A stretch of DNA of 64,000 nt, from contig JACQZU010000028.1 of NCBI GenBank assembly GCA_016213735.1, positions 41,109 to 105,108 of the forward strand. Reading direction: 5' to 3'. The notes under the pieces are model-generated. The model worked only from the letters and a program-made list of their open reading frames with translations, was not told where the DNA came from and searched no databases. Position numbers and translations under genes: made by a program. Source of the DNA: Acidobacteriota bacterium. Its GTDB lineage: Bacteria > Acidobacteriota > Holophagae > Holophagales > Holophagaceae. Positions 1 through 9,034 of the stretch are shown here, in pieces. The number at the start of each line of letters is the position of its first letter. Position 1 is the first letter of the stretch.

Positions 1-656
1 ACGACGAAGGCCCGGCGCACACCCCGGGCGGCCAGGGCCCCGGCCATGGGGAGCAGCAGGTCTTCCCGGGCCACGCCCAGGAGCATGAAGGGAGGCCTGC
101 CGGGATTCAGCAGGGGGCCCAGGAGGTTGAAGATCGTCGGGACGCCCAGGCGCCGGCGGATCTCCCGGAGACGTCCCAGGAGCGGATGGTAGGCCGGCGC
201 GAACAGGAAGGCGAAGGCGTCCCTGCGGAGGTCCTGGAGGAGGAGTTCGGCGGACCGGTTGAGGTCGTAACCCAGGGCCTCCAGCAGGTCCGCCGCCCCG
301 CATACCCCCGTGGCGGCACGGTTGCCGTGCTTGAGGATCGGAACGCCGAAGCCCGGGAGGGCCAGGGCCGCAAGGGTGCTGAGGTTCGCGGTGGCCCGGC
401 CGCCCCGGCTGTCCCCGCCGGTGCCCACCACGTCCAGAACCGGAAGCCCCGTGTCCGGAAAGGGCACGGCCACGGCCGACAGCGCCTCGGCGAAGGCCGC
501 GAGCTCGTGGGCTTCGGGGCTTCGCTGGGCCAGCAGGGCCAGGCAGGCCCCCACCAGGAGGGCATCCGTGTCCTGGTCGATGAAGATCTCCATCAGTTCC
601 CGGGCGGTGGCGGCCGGAAGCGGACGAATGGGGTTGTGGGTGGTCAGGAGGGTCAT
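1..656 (-). CDS. trpD: Anthranilate phosphoribosyltransferase, C-terminus cut by window edge
   Basis: Transfers phosphoribose from PRPP to anthranilate, the second committed step of tryptophan synthesis in the cytoplasm. About 218 N-terminal residues are visible, read by translating the minus strand. The glycine-rich PRPP loop GTGGDSRGG lies near residue 78 and KHGNR follows in the expected place. The usual residues after KHGNR (SVSSKSGSAD in many homologues) are replaced by AATGVCGAAD, so the loop is a little divergent. The ATG at 656 overlaps the trpG stop codon (ATGA), showing translational coupling. The gene continues beyond base 1. It is the third gene of the attenuator-controlled trp operon. 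Confidence 0.93.
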   Translation of the reverse strand, partial: MTLLTTHNPIRPLPAATARELMEIFIDQDTDALLVGACLALLAQRSPEAHELAAFAEALSAVAVPFPDTGLPVLDVVGTGGDSRGGRATANLSTLAALALPGFGVPILKHGNRAATGVCGAADLLEALGYDLNRSAELLLQDLRRDAFAFLFAPAYHPLLGRLREIRRRLGVPTIFNLLGPLLNPGRPPFMLLGVAREDLLLPMAGALAARGVRRAFV

Positions 657-1261
657 GGTCGGGCTCCGGTTGCCGGGTCGGGCATGCGGTTTTGAATTCG
701 GGCCAGTCTCAGGAAATGGGCCACCATCGCCGGCCCATCGGGGGTGAGGATGCTCTCGGGATGGAACTGGACGCCCCAACGGGGCAGGCTTCGGTGGGCG
801 ATGGCCATGATCTCCCCCAGGGGGCTGCGCCCCGCCACGCGCCAGCAGGCGGGAAGGCTCTCCGGCTCCGCGATGAGGCTGTGGTAGCGCCCCACGGGCA
901 GGCCCGGAGGCAGCCCCTCGAAGAGGCCTTTCCCGTCGTGCTCCAGGGGAGTGGCCTCGCCGTGCAGGGGTTCCCGGGCGTGGACGACCCGGCCCCCCGT
1001 GGCCGCCACCATGGCCTGTTGGCCCAGGCAGACCCCCAGCATGGGGACGCCCCAGTCCGAGCCCGCCAGGGCCATGTGGGCCCCGCATTCGGTGGGATGC
1101 CCGGGCCCGGGGCTGAGCACCACGGCCTCCGGAGCCAGGGCCCGGGCCCGGTCCAGGTCCAGGGCATCGAAGCGTTCCACCCGCACCTGGGCCCCCAGGG
1201 TCTCGAAAGCCTGCACCAGGTTGTAGGTGAAGCTGTCCAGCGCGTCCACCAGAAGGATCAA
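653..1261 (-). CDS. trpG: Anthranilate synthase component II (glutamine amidotransferase)
   Basis: Class I glutamine amidotransferase that supplies ammonia to TrpE for anthranilate formation. 202 residues. The catalytic triad is visible: Cys in GVCLGQQ and His/Glu in FHPESI. The protein should begin MILLVDALDSFTYNL, which matches the family start. The only suitable initiation codon there is a TTG at 1261, preceded by GGGAGG at a good distance; longer readings run into the trpE reverse frame and are not credible. It lies 37 nt after trpE and overlaps trpD by 4 nt. A TTG start in a biosynthetic gene is a minor oddity and may tune its level relative to TrpE. Confidence 0.93.
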   Translation of the reverse strand: MILLVDALDSFTYNLVQAFETLGAQVRVERFDALDLDRARALAPEAVVLSPGPGHPTECGAHMALAGSDWGVPMLGVCLGQQAMVAATGGRVVHAREPLHGEATPLEHDGKGLFEGLPPGLPVGRYHSLIAEPESLPACWRVAGRSPLGEIMAIAHRSLPRWGVQFHPESILTPDGPAMVAHFLRLARIQNRMPDPATGARP

Positions 1262-1298
1262 AGGGCACCTCCCGCGACCAGGTCGGACCAGGTCGGAT

Positions 1299-2690
1299 TC
1301 ATCCGCACACCTCCCCCAGGTCCACCCCCAGGGCCTCCGCCACGGCCCCCATCTTGTGCAAAGTCTCCCGGTATTCCTTCTCCGGGACCGAGGCCCGCAC
1401 GATCCCCGCCCCAGCCTGGAGGAAAGCAGACCCCGCCGAGTAGATGGCCGTGCGCAGGATGAGGGCGGTGTCCAGAATGCCATCGGCACCGTAGCGCAGG
1501 AGCGCGCCCCCGTAGGGGCCCCGGGCCTCTCCCTCCATTTCCGCGATCCGCTGGGCGGCCCGGATCTTGGGGGCGCCGCTCACCGTGCCGGCCGGAAAGG
1601 CCGAGGCGAGGACGTCCAGGGCGTCCAGGCCCGGCTTCAGCCGCGCCTTCACCGTGGTGGTGAGGTGGAGCACGTGGCTGGTGCGCTGGAGGGCCAGGGG
1701 TTTTTCCACCCTCACCCCGCCGGGCACCGCGATGCGCCCCAGGTCATTCCGGGCCAGGTCCACCAGCATCTGGTGCTCGGCGAGTTCCTTGGGGTCCCGC
1801 TTGAGGGCTTCGAAGCGGGCGAGGTCCTCCTCCTCGTCGTGGCCCCGGGGGACCGTCCCCGCGATGGGAAGGGTCTCCGCCTCGTCCCCGTTCACCCGCA
1901 CGAGCATCTCGGGGGAGGCTCCCACCAGGGCCAGCCCCTCCCATTCCAGGAGGTAGGCGTAGGGACTGGGGTTGAGGCGCCTGAGACGACGGTAGGCCTC
2001 CAGAGGGGCCGGGGCACCTTGGACTTGGATCCGCTGGCTCGGCACCAGCTGGTACACGTCCCCTTCCAGAATGAAGGCCTGGATCCTTTTCACCGTGGCC
2101 TCGAAGGCCTCCCGGGATTGGAGGGCCCTGGGTTCCGGGACTGCACCGTTTCCGTCCCTGGGGGTAGGGCAGCGCCCCAGGCCTCCGGCCCAGGATGCAA
2201 GCCGTTCATACCCCTCCCGGGAACCGTCTTCACCCACGAGAAGCTGCAGTTCCGCCACCTGGTGCAGGTGGTCCAGGACCAGGGCCCCCCCGAAGGTCTT
2301 GGCCCACACACAGGGAAGCCCCAGGGCGTTGCCCGCGGGCAGGGGCAGGCTGGGCTCCAGGCCTGCCAAGGCCTCGAAGCCCACATACCCCGCAAGCCCG
2401 ACTCCCACAGGCATGGCTTCCCGCCCGAGGGGGAGTTCGCTCGCGGGGTCCAGGGATTCTCCCGAGAAGCGGGGGCCCGCCAAGCGGCGCAGCTGGCCCG
2501 GCCAGCCCTCCGCCCGCCCCTCGAGGCGAAGTTCCTCCCGGGGATCCAGCAGGACGAAGCTGTAACGGCCCACCCGCTCCCCCAGGTCGCAGGATTCCAG
2601 GAGGAGGCTGGCGCCCTCCCCCCGCAGGCTCAGGTAGGCCGAAAGGGGGGTGATCAGGTCGGCCGGGATCCGTCGTCGGAGTAGCTTCAT
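1299..2690 (-). CDS. trpE: Anthranilate synthase component I
   Basis: Chorismate-binding subunit that makes anthranilate from chorismate using ammonia from TrpG. 463 residues, normal for the family. The N-terminal LLLES motif of the tryptophan feedback site is present, so the enzyme is probably inhibited by tryptophan. The C-terminal chorismate-binding domain shows IAGTVPRG, DLARNDLGR, GAPKIRA and the final GAGIVR signature. I chose the ATG at 2690 (MKLLRRRIP) because the conserved region begins there and the longer reading would run through the regulatory leader. It is the first structural gene after the trp leader peptide and attenuator-like hairpin. Confidence 0.96.
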   Translation of the reverse strand: MKLLRRRIPADLITPLSAYLSLRGEGASLLLESCDLGERVGRYSFVLLDPREELRLEGRAEGWPGQLRRLAGPRFSGESLDPASELPLGREAMPVGVGLAGYVGFEALAGLEPSLPLPAGNALGLPCVWAKTFGGALVLDHLHQVAELQLLVGEDGSREGYERLASWAGGLGRCPTPRDGNGAVPEPRALQSREAFEATVKRIQAFILEGDVYQLVPSQRIQVQGAPAPLEAYRRLRRLNPSPYAYLLEWEGLALVGASPEMLVRVNGDEAETLPIAGTVPRGHDEEEDLARFEALKRDPKELAEHQMLVDLARNDLGRIAVPGGVRVEKPLALQRTSHVLHLTTTVKARLKPGLDALDVLASAFPAGTVSGAPKIRAAQRIAEMEGEARGPYGGALLRYGADGILDTALILRTAIYSAGSAFLQAGAGIVRASVPEKEYRETLHKMGAVAEALGVDLGEVCG

Positions 2691-2700
2691 GGGAGACCTT

Positions 2701-2735
2701 GCGGAAATGAAAGAGCCCGGCGCGGGGCCGGGCTC
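2701..2735 (-). terminator. trp attenuator terminator hairpin
   Basis: On the minus strand a perfect 9-bp GC stem (GAGCCCGGC with GCCGGGCTC, 2713-2735, loop of 5) is followed by CTTTCATTT. It sits 22 nt after the leader-peptide stop and about 22 nt before the trpE start, the position of an attenuator. The upstream arm could instead pair with GCCGGCTCG (2782-2790), just after the Trp codons, through 9 bp with one bulge. The two pairings are mutually exclusive, as needed for a terminator/antiterminator switch. The U tract is interrupted, so termination may be partial. Confidence 0.75.
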
Positions 2736-2757
2736 GAAAGGTGGATTCGGAATCGAG

Positions 2758-2847
2758 TTAAAGGGCTTCCGATGCACCATCCGAGCCGGCGCACCACCAC
2801 CAGGCCTTGGAGGCCGCGGCGGAAGGGCTGCAGGGACGACGCACCAT
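2758..2847 (-). CDS. trpL: trp operon leader peptide with Trp-Trp-Trp
   Basis: A 29-residue reading frame upstream of trpE reads MVRRPCSPSAAASKAWWWCA and ends after nine further residues at a TAA. Codons 16-18 are three consecutive TGG codons (2802-2794), very unlikely by chance directly upstream of trpE. By analogy with classical trp attenuation, ribosome stalling at these codons when charged tRNA-Trp is scarce would favour the antiterminator pairing and let RNA polymerase enter trpE. No Shine-Dalgarno precedes the ATG, and the -10-like hexamer lies only 6 nt upstream, so the leader may be translated from a leaderless transcript. The gene is not recognisable by homology; the call rests on position and Trp codons. 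Confidence 0.82.
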   Translation of the reverse strand: MVRRPCSPSAAASKAWWWCAGSDGASEAL

Positions 2848-2853
2848 TCAAGA

Positions 2854-2882
2854 ATGAGAACCGCTCGCCGGGGCCCTGTCAA
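2854..2882 (-). promoter_or_regulatory. Promoter of the trp operon
   Basis: A perfect -35 hexamer TTGACA (2877-2882, minus strand) is followed after exactly 17 nt by TCTCAT (2854-2859, 4 of 6 matches to TATAAT). The predicted transcription start falls at or next to the leader-peptide ATG at 2847. The site lies where a sigma-70-type promoter for trpL-trpE-trpG-trpD is needed, between the divergent membrane-protein gene and trpE. Confidence 0.65.
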
Positions 2883-2952
2883 CCGTCGGCCCCACGGGGT
2901 GGGGCCTTGCGGCCCGCGCCCTGCCGCGTTCCCATGGAGTCCGGAAACCTTG

Positions 2953-3960
2953 ATGGAAACCACCTCCGAAGTCCCCGACGAACTCCCTGAACGGCCTGAA
3001 GGCATCGGAGGCGACGACCCCCTCGCGCCCCGGAGCCCGTGGTCCTTCGTTCGCGACGCCCTTCCCTCCGGGTTCGGTCCCTGGGGCCTTCACCTGATGG
3101 GAGCGTGGGTCCTCTTCACCGGTCTCGGCGCCACCGCCTGGGCCTACCACCTCCGCGGGCTGGCCCAGTTCGGCAAGCTCCCCGGGGGCGGCAGCGGGCT
3201 GCCGGACCACTGGGGGGAACTCCTCACGGCCCGGGACCTCTGGGAATTGGTTGAGAACGGCGGCTGGAAACATGCCCCCCTGGGCCCCGCCGCCCCGATC
3301 CTGGCGGGCACAGCCCTGATCTGGGCCCTCTGGGCAGGCTGGCGCATGCAGGCCCAAAGCGCGGGCGTCCCGGGGCGCCTGGGTCCCTGGCTCCTGGGCC
3401 TGCTGGATGCCCTTCTCATCGGGGTGCTTCCCCTGGGCGCCCTGGGAGGAATCCTGCTCTGGCTCCTGGCCAAGGCCGGGGCGAGCGGATTCTCCCTGCT
3501 GGGGTGGCTGAACCTGGTGGGTGGTGGGGCGCTTCGCCTCGCCCTTCCTTCGCTCTTCATGCTCCAGTGGTGGTTCTGCCGCCTGGGCCGGGCCGCCGGG
3601 CCCGGGGGTCTGGTCATGGGTTCGTGGAAGGCCATGGGGGCCCACCTCGGGCACTCCTTCCTGCGCCTCTGGAGCCACCCGATCCACTGGGGATCCTTGG
3701 CCCTGGCAGGAAGCATCCTCCGGGCGGGACTTTCCTTCCTGGCCCTCCTCGCCGGCTGGCGTCTGGGGGGGGTTGGCGGCGGGCGGGTGGCCTGGATGAT
3801 GTTTCTGCTCCTCCTCGCCTCAGCCGGCGGGGCCTGGCTCCTGGGCTGGTTCCTCAGGCTGGCGGCCCTCTTCTGGGCCCAGGACCGGCGGGTCCGGGCC
3901 GCCCGGGAAGCCCTCCGGCTGGACATCGTATCGAGGGAACATGCGACTGCGGAACCTTAG
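2953..3960 (+). CDS. Multi-spanning membrane protein of unknown function
   Basis: 335 residues. The first ~40 residues are acidic and hydrophilic, followed by about six hydrophobic segments rich in Gly, Leu, Ala and Trp and a charged C-terminal tail. I do not recognise a family; it is probably an inner-membrane protein. The start at 2953 (METTSEVPDEL) follows the reading frame's change to normal coding; earlier starts run through the trp leader on the other strand. Its last 20 bp overlap the next gene, so it is likely co-transcribed with the split 5'-nucleotidase. Function cannot be inferred from the sequence beyond membrane location. Confidence 0.75.
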   Translation: METTSEVPDELPERPEGIGGDDPLAPRSPWSFVRDALPSGFGPWGLHLMGAWVLFTGLGATAWAYHLRGLAQFGKLPGGGSGLPDHWGELLTARDLWELVENGGWKHAPLGPAAPILAGTALIWALWAGWRMQAQSAGVPGRLGPWLLGLLDALLIGVLPLGALGGILLWLLAKAGASGFSLLGWLNLVGGGALRLALPSLFMLQWWFCRLGRAAGPGGLVMGSWKAMGAHLGHSFLRLWSHPIHWGSLALAGSILRAGLSFLALLAGWRLGGVGGGRVAWMMFLLLLASAGGAWLLGWFLRLAALFWAQDRRVRAAREALRLDIVSREHATAEP

Positions 3961-4744
3961 CGCTCTTTTCATGGCGGCCGCCCTCGCCGGGCAGGCCCCG
4001 CAGCTTCGGAAGGCCGAGGCGCGCCCGGTCAACGACAGCCTTCCCGGGGACCCCGCCCTCCTGCGGGTCATCGAGCCGGCCCAGAAAGAGATCGAGTCGG
4101 GATTCGGGAAGGTGATCGGCCAGGCCCCCGACGGCCTGTTCAAGGGGCGCTTCGGGGAGGAGAACCTCCTGGGCTACTGGATCGCGGACGCGATGCGGGA
4201 GCGGGCCTCCGCCCTCGGCGGCGGGCCGGTGAAATTCGCCTTCACCAACGGCGGCGGGGTGAGGACCAGCCTCAAGCCCGGGCCCGTGCGGGTGGGGGAC
4301 ATTTTCGAAGTCATGCCCTTCGAGAACGAGATGATCGTGGTGGAACTCACGGGGGCCGAGGTGATCGGGGTCATCCGGGAGAGCCTCCAGCGACGAGGGG
4401 GAGAACCCTGCTCGGGTGTCCGGGTGGAGCTTTCGGGCCCCGTCCAGAAACCCATCCTGAAGGTCACCTGGGCGGACGGCAGCCTGATCCTGCCTGGAGA
4501 AACCGTCCGGGTGGTCACCTCGGACTACCTGTATGGAGGCGGAGACGGCATTCCCTCCCTCCGGAAGGGCCGCAAGCCGAACACCACGGGGCTCACCATC
4601 CGCCAGGCCCTGCTGGACGCCGTGCAGGAGTTGACCCGGGCGGGCAGGACCCTGGGGGCCCCCCCCGCGGGCCGCTACAAGATCACCCCCGAGCTCTTCC
4701 AGGCCATGAGGGATCGGAAACTCGGGCCCATCGAGGGGGAATGA
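3941..4744 (+). CDS. 5'-nucleotidase C-terminal-domain protein (stand-alone)
   Basis: 267 residues matching only the C-terminal substrate-binding domain of UshA/5'-nucleotidases. A signal peptide (MRLRNLSALFMAAALAGQA) directs it out of the cytoplasm. Family landmarks are FTNGGGVRTSL, the VMPFENEM segment and SDYLYGGGDGI, the base-stacking loop of the nucleotidase fold. The metallophosphatase half is absent here and encoded by the next gene, which starts in the stop codon (ATGA, 4741-4744). The two halves are therefore split and in reversed order relative to the usual single protein. Together they probably form a periplasmic nucleotide or sugar-phosphate hydrolase; the substrate is unknown. 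Confidence 0.85.
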   Translation: MRLRNLSALFMAAALAGQAPQLRKAEARPVNDSLPGDPALLRVIEPAQKEIESGFGKVIGQAPDGLFKGRFGEENLLGYWIADAMRERASALGGGPVKFAFTNGGGVRTSLKPGPVRVGDIFEVMPFENEMIVVELTGAEVIGVIRESLQRRGGEPCSGVRVELSGPVQKPILKVTWADGSLILPGETVRVVTSDYLYGGGDGIPSLRKGRKPNTTGLTIRQALLDAVQELTRAGRTLGAPPAGRYKITPELFQAMRDRKLGPIEGE

Positions 4745-5655
4745 ACATGGACCGCCGCGCCTTCCTCGCCTCCTCCGCCCTGGTGCTCGCCCCCCGGCTC
4801 CGCGCCGAGGCGGCCCAGACCTCCAGGATCACCCTCCTTCACACCAACGACACCCATTCCCGCATCGAACCCTTCCCCCCGGGAATGGGCAACCTGACGG
4901 GCCGGGGGGGGATCGCCCGCCGCTCCACCCTGGTCCATCAGCTGCGGAAGGAACTGGGCAGCGTCCTCCTCCTGGATGCCGGCGACACCTTCCAGGGAAC
5001 CCCCTACTACAACCAGTACAAAGGCAAGCTCGACTACCAGTTGATGAGCCTGGTGGGCTACGACGCGGCCACCCTGGGCAACCACGACTTCGACAGCGGG
5101 GTGGAGGCCCTGCTTGAGGCCATGACCGAGGCGCGGTTTCCCTTCGTGAACTGCAACTTCGACTGCGCCGGGGCCCCGGCCCTGGCCAAGCGCCTCCACC
5201 CCTGGCTGGTGAGGGAATTCCAGGGCCTGAAGGTGGGCCTGACCGGCGTCGGCGTTGCCTTCAAGAACCTCGTGAGTCCCCGCAACCATCAGGGAATCAC
5301 CTGGAGGGACCCCTACGAGAGCCTCAAGCCCGTGGTCCGCCACCTCCGGGAGAAGGAGAAGGTGGACATGGTGGTCGTCCTCTCCCACCTCGGCCACGAC
5401 CTCAGGGGCGACACCCACGACGATCTTCGGATGCCCGGACAGGTGCCCGGGATCGACGCGATCATCGGAGGCCACAGCCACACCTTCCTGGAGGAGCCCG
5501 TCCGGGTTTCCACCGGACTCGGAACGACAGTCATTTTTCAGGTGGGCTTCGGAGGGGTGAACCTGGGGCGGATGGACTTCACCCTCTCCCGGGGAGAACT
5601 GAAGGCCGTGACCGGCCAGGCCCTGGGTGTTGCCCCCTCCCCGATCTCCAGTTGA
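4741..5655 (+). CDS. Metallophosphatase half of 5'-nucleotidase
   Basis: 304 residues of calcineurin-like phosphoesterase, the catalytic N-terminal half of 5'-nucleotidase. Metal ligands are visible in LLHTNDTHSRI, LLDAGDTFQG, LGNHDFDSG, VLSHLGHD and GGHSHTF. The N-terminus MNMDRRAFLASSALVLAPRL resembles a Tat-type signal (DRRAFL), so export of a folded metalloenzyme is likely. Translation is coupled to the upstream C-terminal-domain gene by a 4-nt overlap. Physical pairing of the two products is inference from this arrangement. Confidence 0.87.
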   Translation: MNMDRRAFLASSALVLAPRLRAEAAQTSRITLLHTNDTHSRIEPFPPGMGNLTGRGGIARRSTLVHQLRKELGSVLLLDAGDTFQGTPYYNQYKGKLDYQLMSLVGYDAATLGNHDFDSGVEALLEAMTEARFPFVNCNFDCAGAPALAKRLHPWLVREFQGLKVGLTGVGVAFKNLVSPRNHQGITWRDPYESLKPVVRHLREKEKVDMVVVLSHLGHDLRGDTHDDLRMPGQVPGIDAIIGGHSHTFLEEPVRVSTGLGTTVIFQVGFGGVNLGRMDFTLSRGELKAVTGQALGVAPSPISS

Positions 5656-5701
5656 TCGGGCCTCGGGGCCCGTGGGAACCTGAGGATTCCTGGATCCATA
5701 A

Positions 5702-7996
<2,295 letters not shown>

Positions 7997-8019
7997 GCCT
8001 CCATTTTCGGGAAGGTTGA

Positions 8020-8053
8020 GGGCAGGCCCAGTGCCTGCCCTTCTTCTTTTTCC
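8020..8053 (+). terminator. Intrinsic terminator after icd
   Basis: A perfect 8-bp stem (GGGCAGGC with GCCTGCCC, loop CCAGT) is followed by TTCTTCTTTTT. It lies 24 nt after the icd stop on the same strand. The U tract exists only on the plus side, so it should act on icd and not on the facing hydrolase gene. Confidence 0.85.
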
Positions 8054-8089
8054 CCTCCGCCCTGGGAGCGCAGGGGTTGCCCCTGTGGG

Positions 8090-9004
8090 TCAGTAGCCCC
8101 AGCGGGCCAGCCGCTGGCGGGCCCAATGTCCCCACCCGCCTGGAAGCTGGTTGCTCGCCTGGCAGTGCCCAGCCCCGGGGACCACGGTGAGGTCGGCGTG
8201 ATCCCCGGCGACGCGTTGGACGCCTGGGAGCGGCGTTTCCTGATCTGCGCTTCCAGACACATAGGCAATAGGACCCTTGAGGGAGGGGACGGCGAGGGCG
8301 GGAGAAACGGATCCGGGTTGGAAGTTGGCGAGCCGGCCGCCCCGAAAGAGCGCCAATTCCTCTGCAGGCCTCGCCAGGAGTTCGAAGGGCCCGAGGGTGC
8401 CTTTGACATGGTCCTGGGCTGCTGACCGGAGATCCTCGAAGGGGCACTCCAGCAGCGCCCCACCAAGGCGTGTGCCCTCTTTTTCCAGGTCTTCCAGGGC
8501 CAGCAGCGCCACGCCGGCGCCCATGCTCCAGGCTGCGACGACCAAGCGCTGGGCTGGGACCCCTTCGTTCAGGAGGTGGTGGACCACGGCCACCACATCC
8601 TTCCGCTCCCAGGCGCCCATGGTGCAGGGAATGGAAGGATCCCGATCCCGGCCGCGGAAGGTGAAAGAAGCCGCCCCCCACTCCGGCAGTTCCGCTGCAC
8701 GACCCACCGTCCCCCAGGCGTCGTCCCCAAATCCGTGCAGGTAGATCACCACCCCCTTCTCCTGGACCCGGTGAAGTCGCCACAGCTCCAGGCGGCGGCC
8801 TTCACCCCCCTGCAAGGAGGTCATGGTCCATCGCTCTCCCGGGCGCTGCAGGCTCGCCCGGATGCTCTCTCGGTCCTTCTCGCTTCGCACAGGCAGGGGA
8901 ACCTGGAGCAGCAAAGGTGGCAGGACCCAGTAGCCTGCGGCGAGCGTGGCGAGTCCCCAAAGCAGGAACAGCGCTGAAAAACCTCGTGCCAACGGCTTCG
9001 CCAT
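8090..9004 (-). CDS. Alpha/beta hydrolase, membrane-anchored or secreted
   Basis: 304 residues. An N-terminal hydrophobic segment (about residues 9-30) suggests a membrane anchor or uncleaved signal. The hydrolase fold shows the oxyanion segment YLHGFGDD, a nucleophile elbow AAWSMGAG (Ser in A-W-S-M-G, so the first position of GxSxG is Ala), an acid in SGSADQETP and the catalytic His in GAGHCQ. This resembles BAAT/dipeptidyl-peptidase-like or YqiA/FrsA-type hydrolases; the substrate is unknown. It lies downstream of the PEGA kinase on the same strand with a 30-nt gap, so the two may be co-transcribed. Confidence 0.8.
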   Translation of the reverse strand: MAKPLARGFSALFLLWGLATLAAGYWVLPPLLLQVPLPVRSEKDRESIRASLQRPGERWTMTSLQGGEGRRLELWRLHRVQEKGVVIYLHGFGDDAWGTVGRAAELPEWGAASFTFRGRDRDPSIPCTMGAWERKDVVAVVHHLLNEGVPAQRLVVAAWSMGAGVALLALEDLEKEGTRLGGALLECPFEDLRSAAQDHVKGTLGPFELLARPAEELALFRGGRLANFQPGSVSPALAVPSLKGPIAYVSGSADQETPLPGVQRVAGDHADLTVVPGAGHCQASNQLPGGWGHWARQRLARWGY

Positions 9005-9034
9005 GCGCGGGGTACGGCAGGCCGGGGAGGCCGC

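Noticed and set aside
692..2684. Long plus-strand reading frames opposite trpD-trpG-trpE
   Set aside because: They are frame shadows of the trp genes in GC-rich DNA; composition lacks family motifs, and the minus-strand frames are unmistakable.
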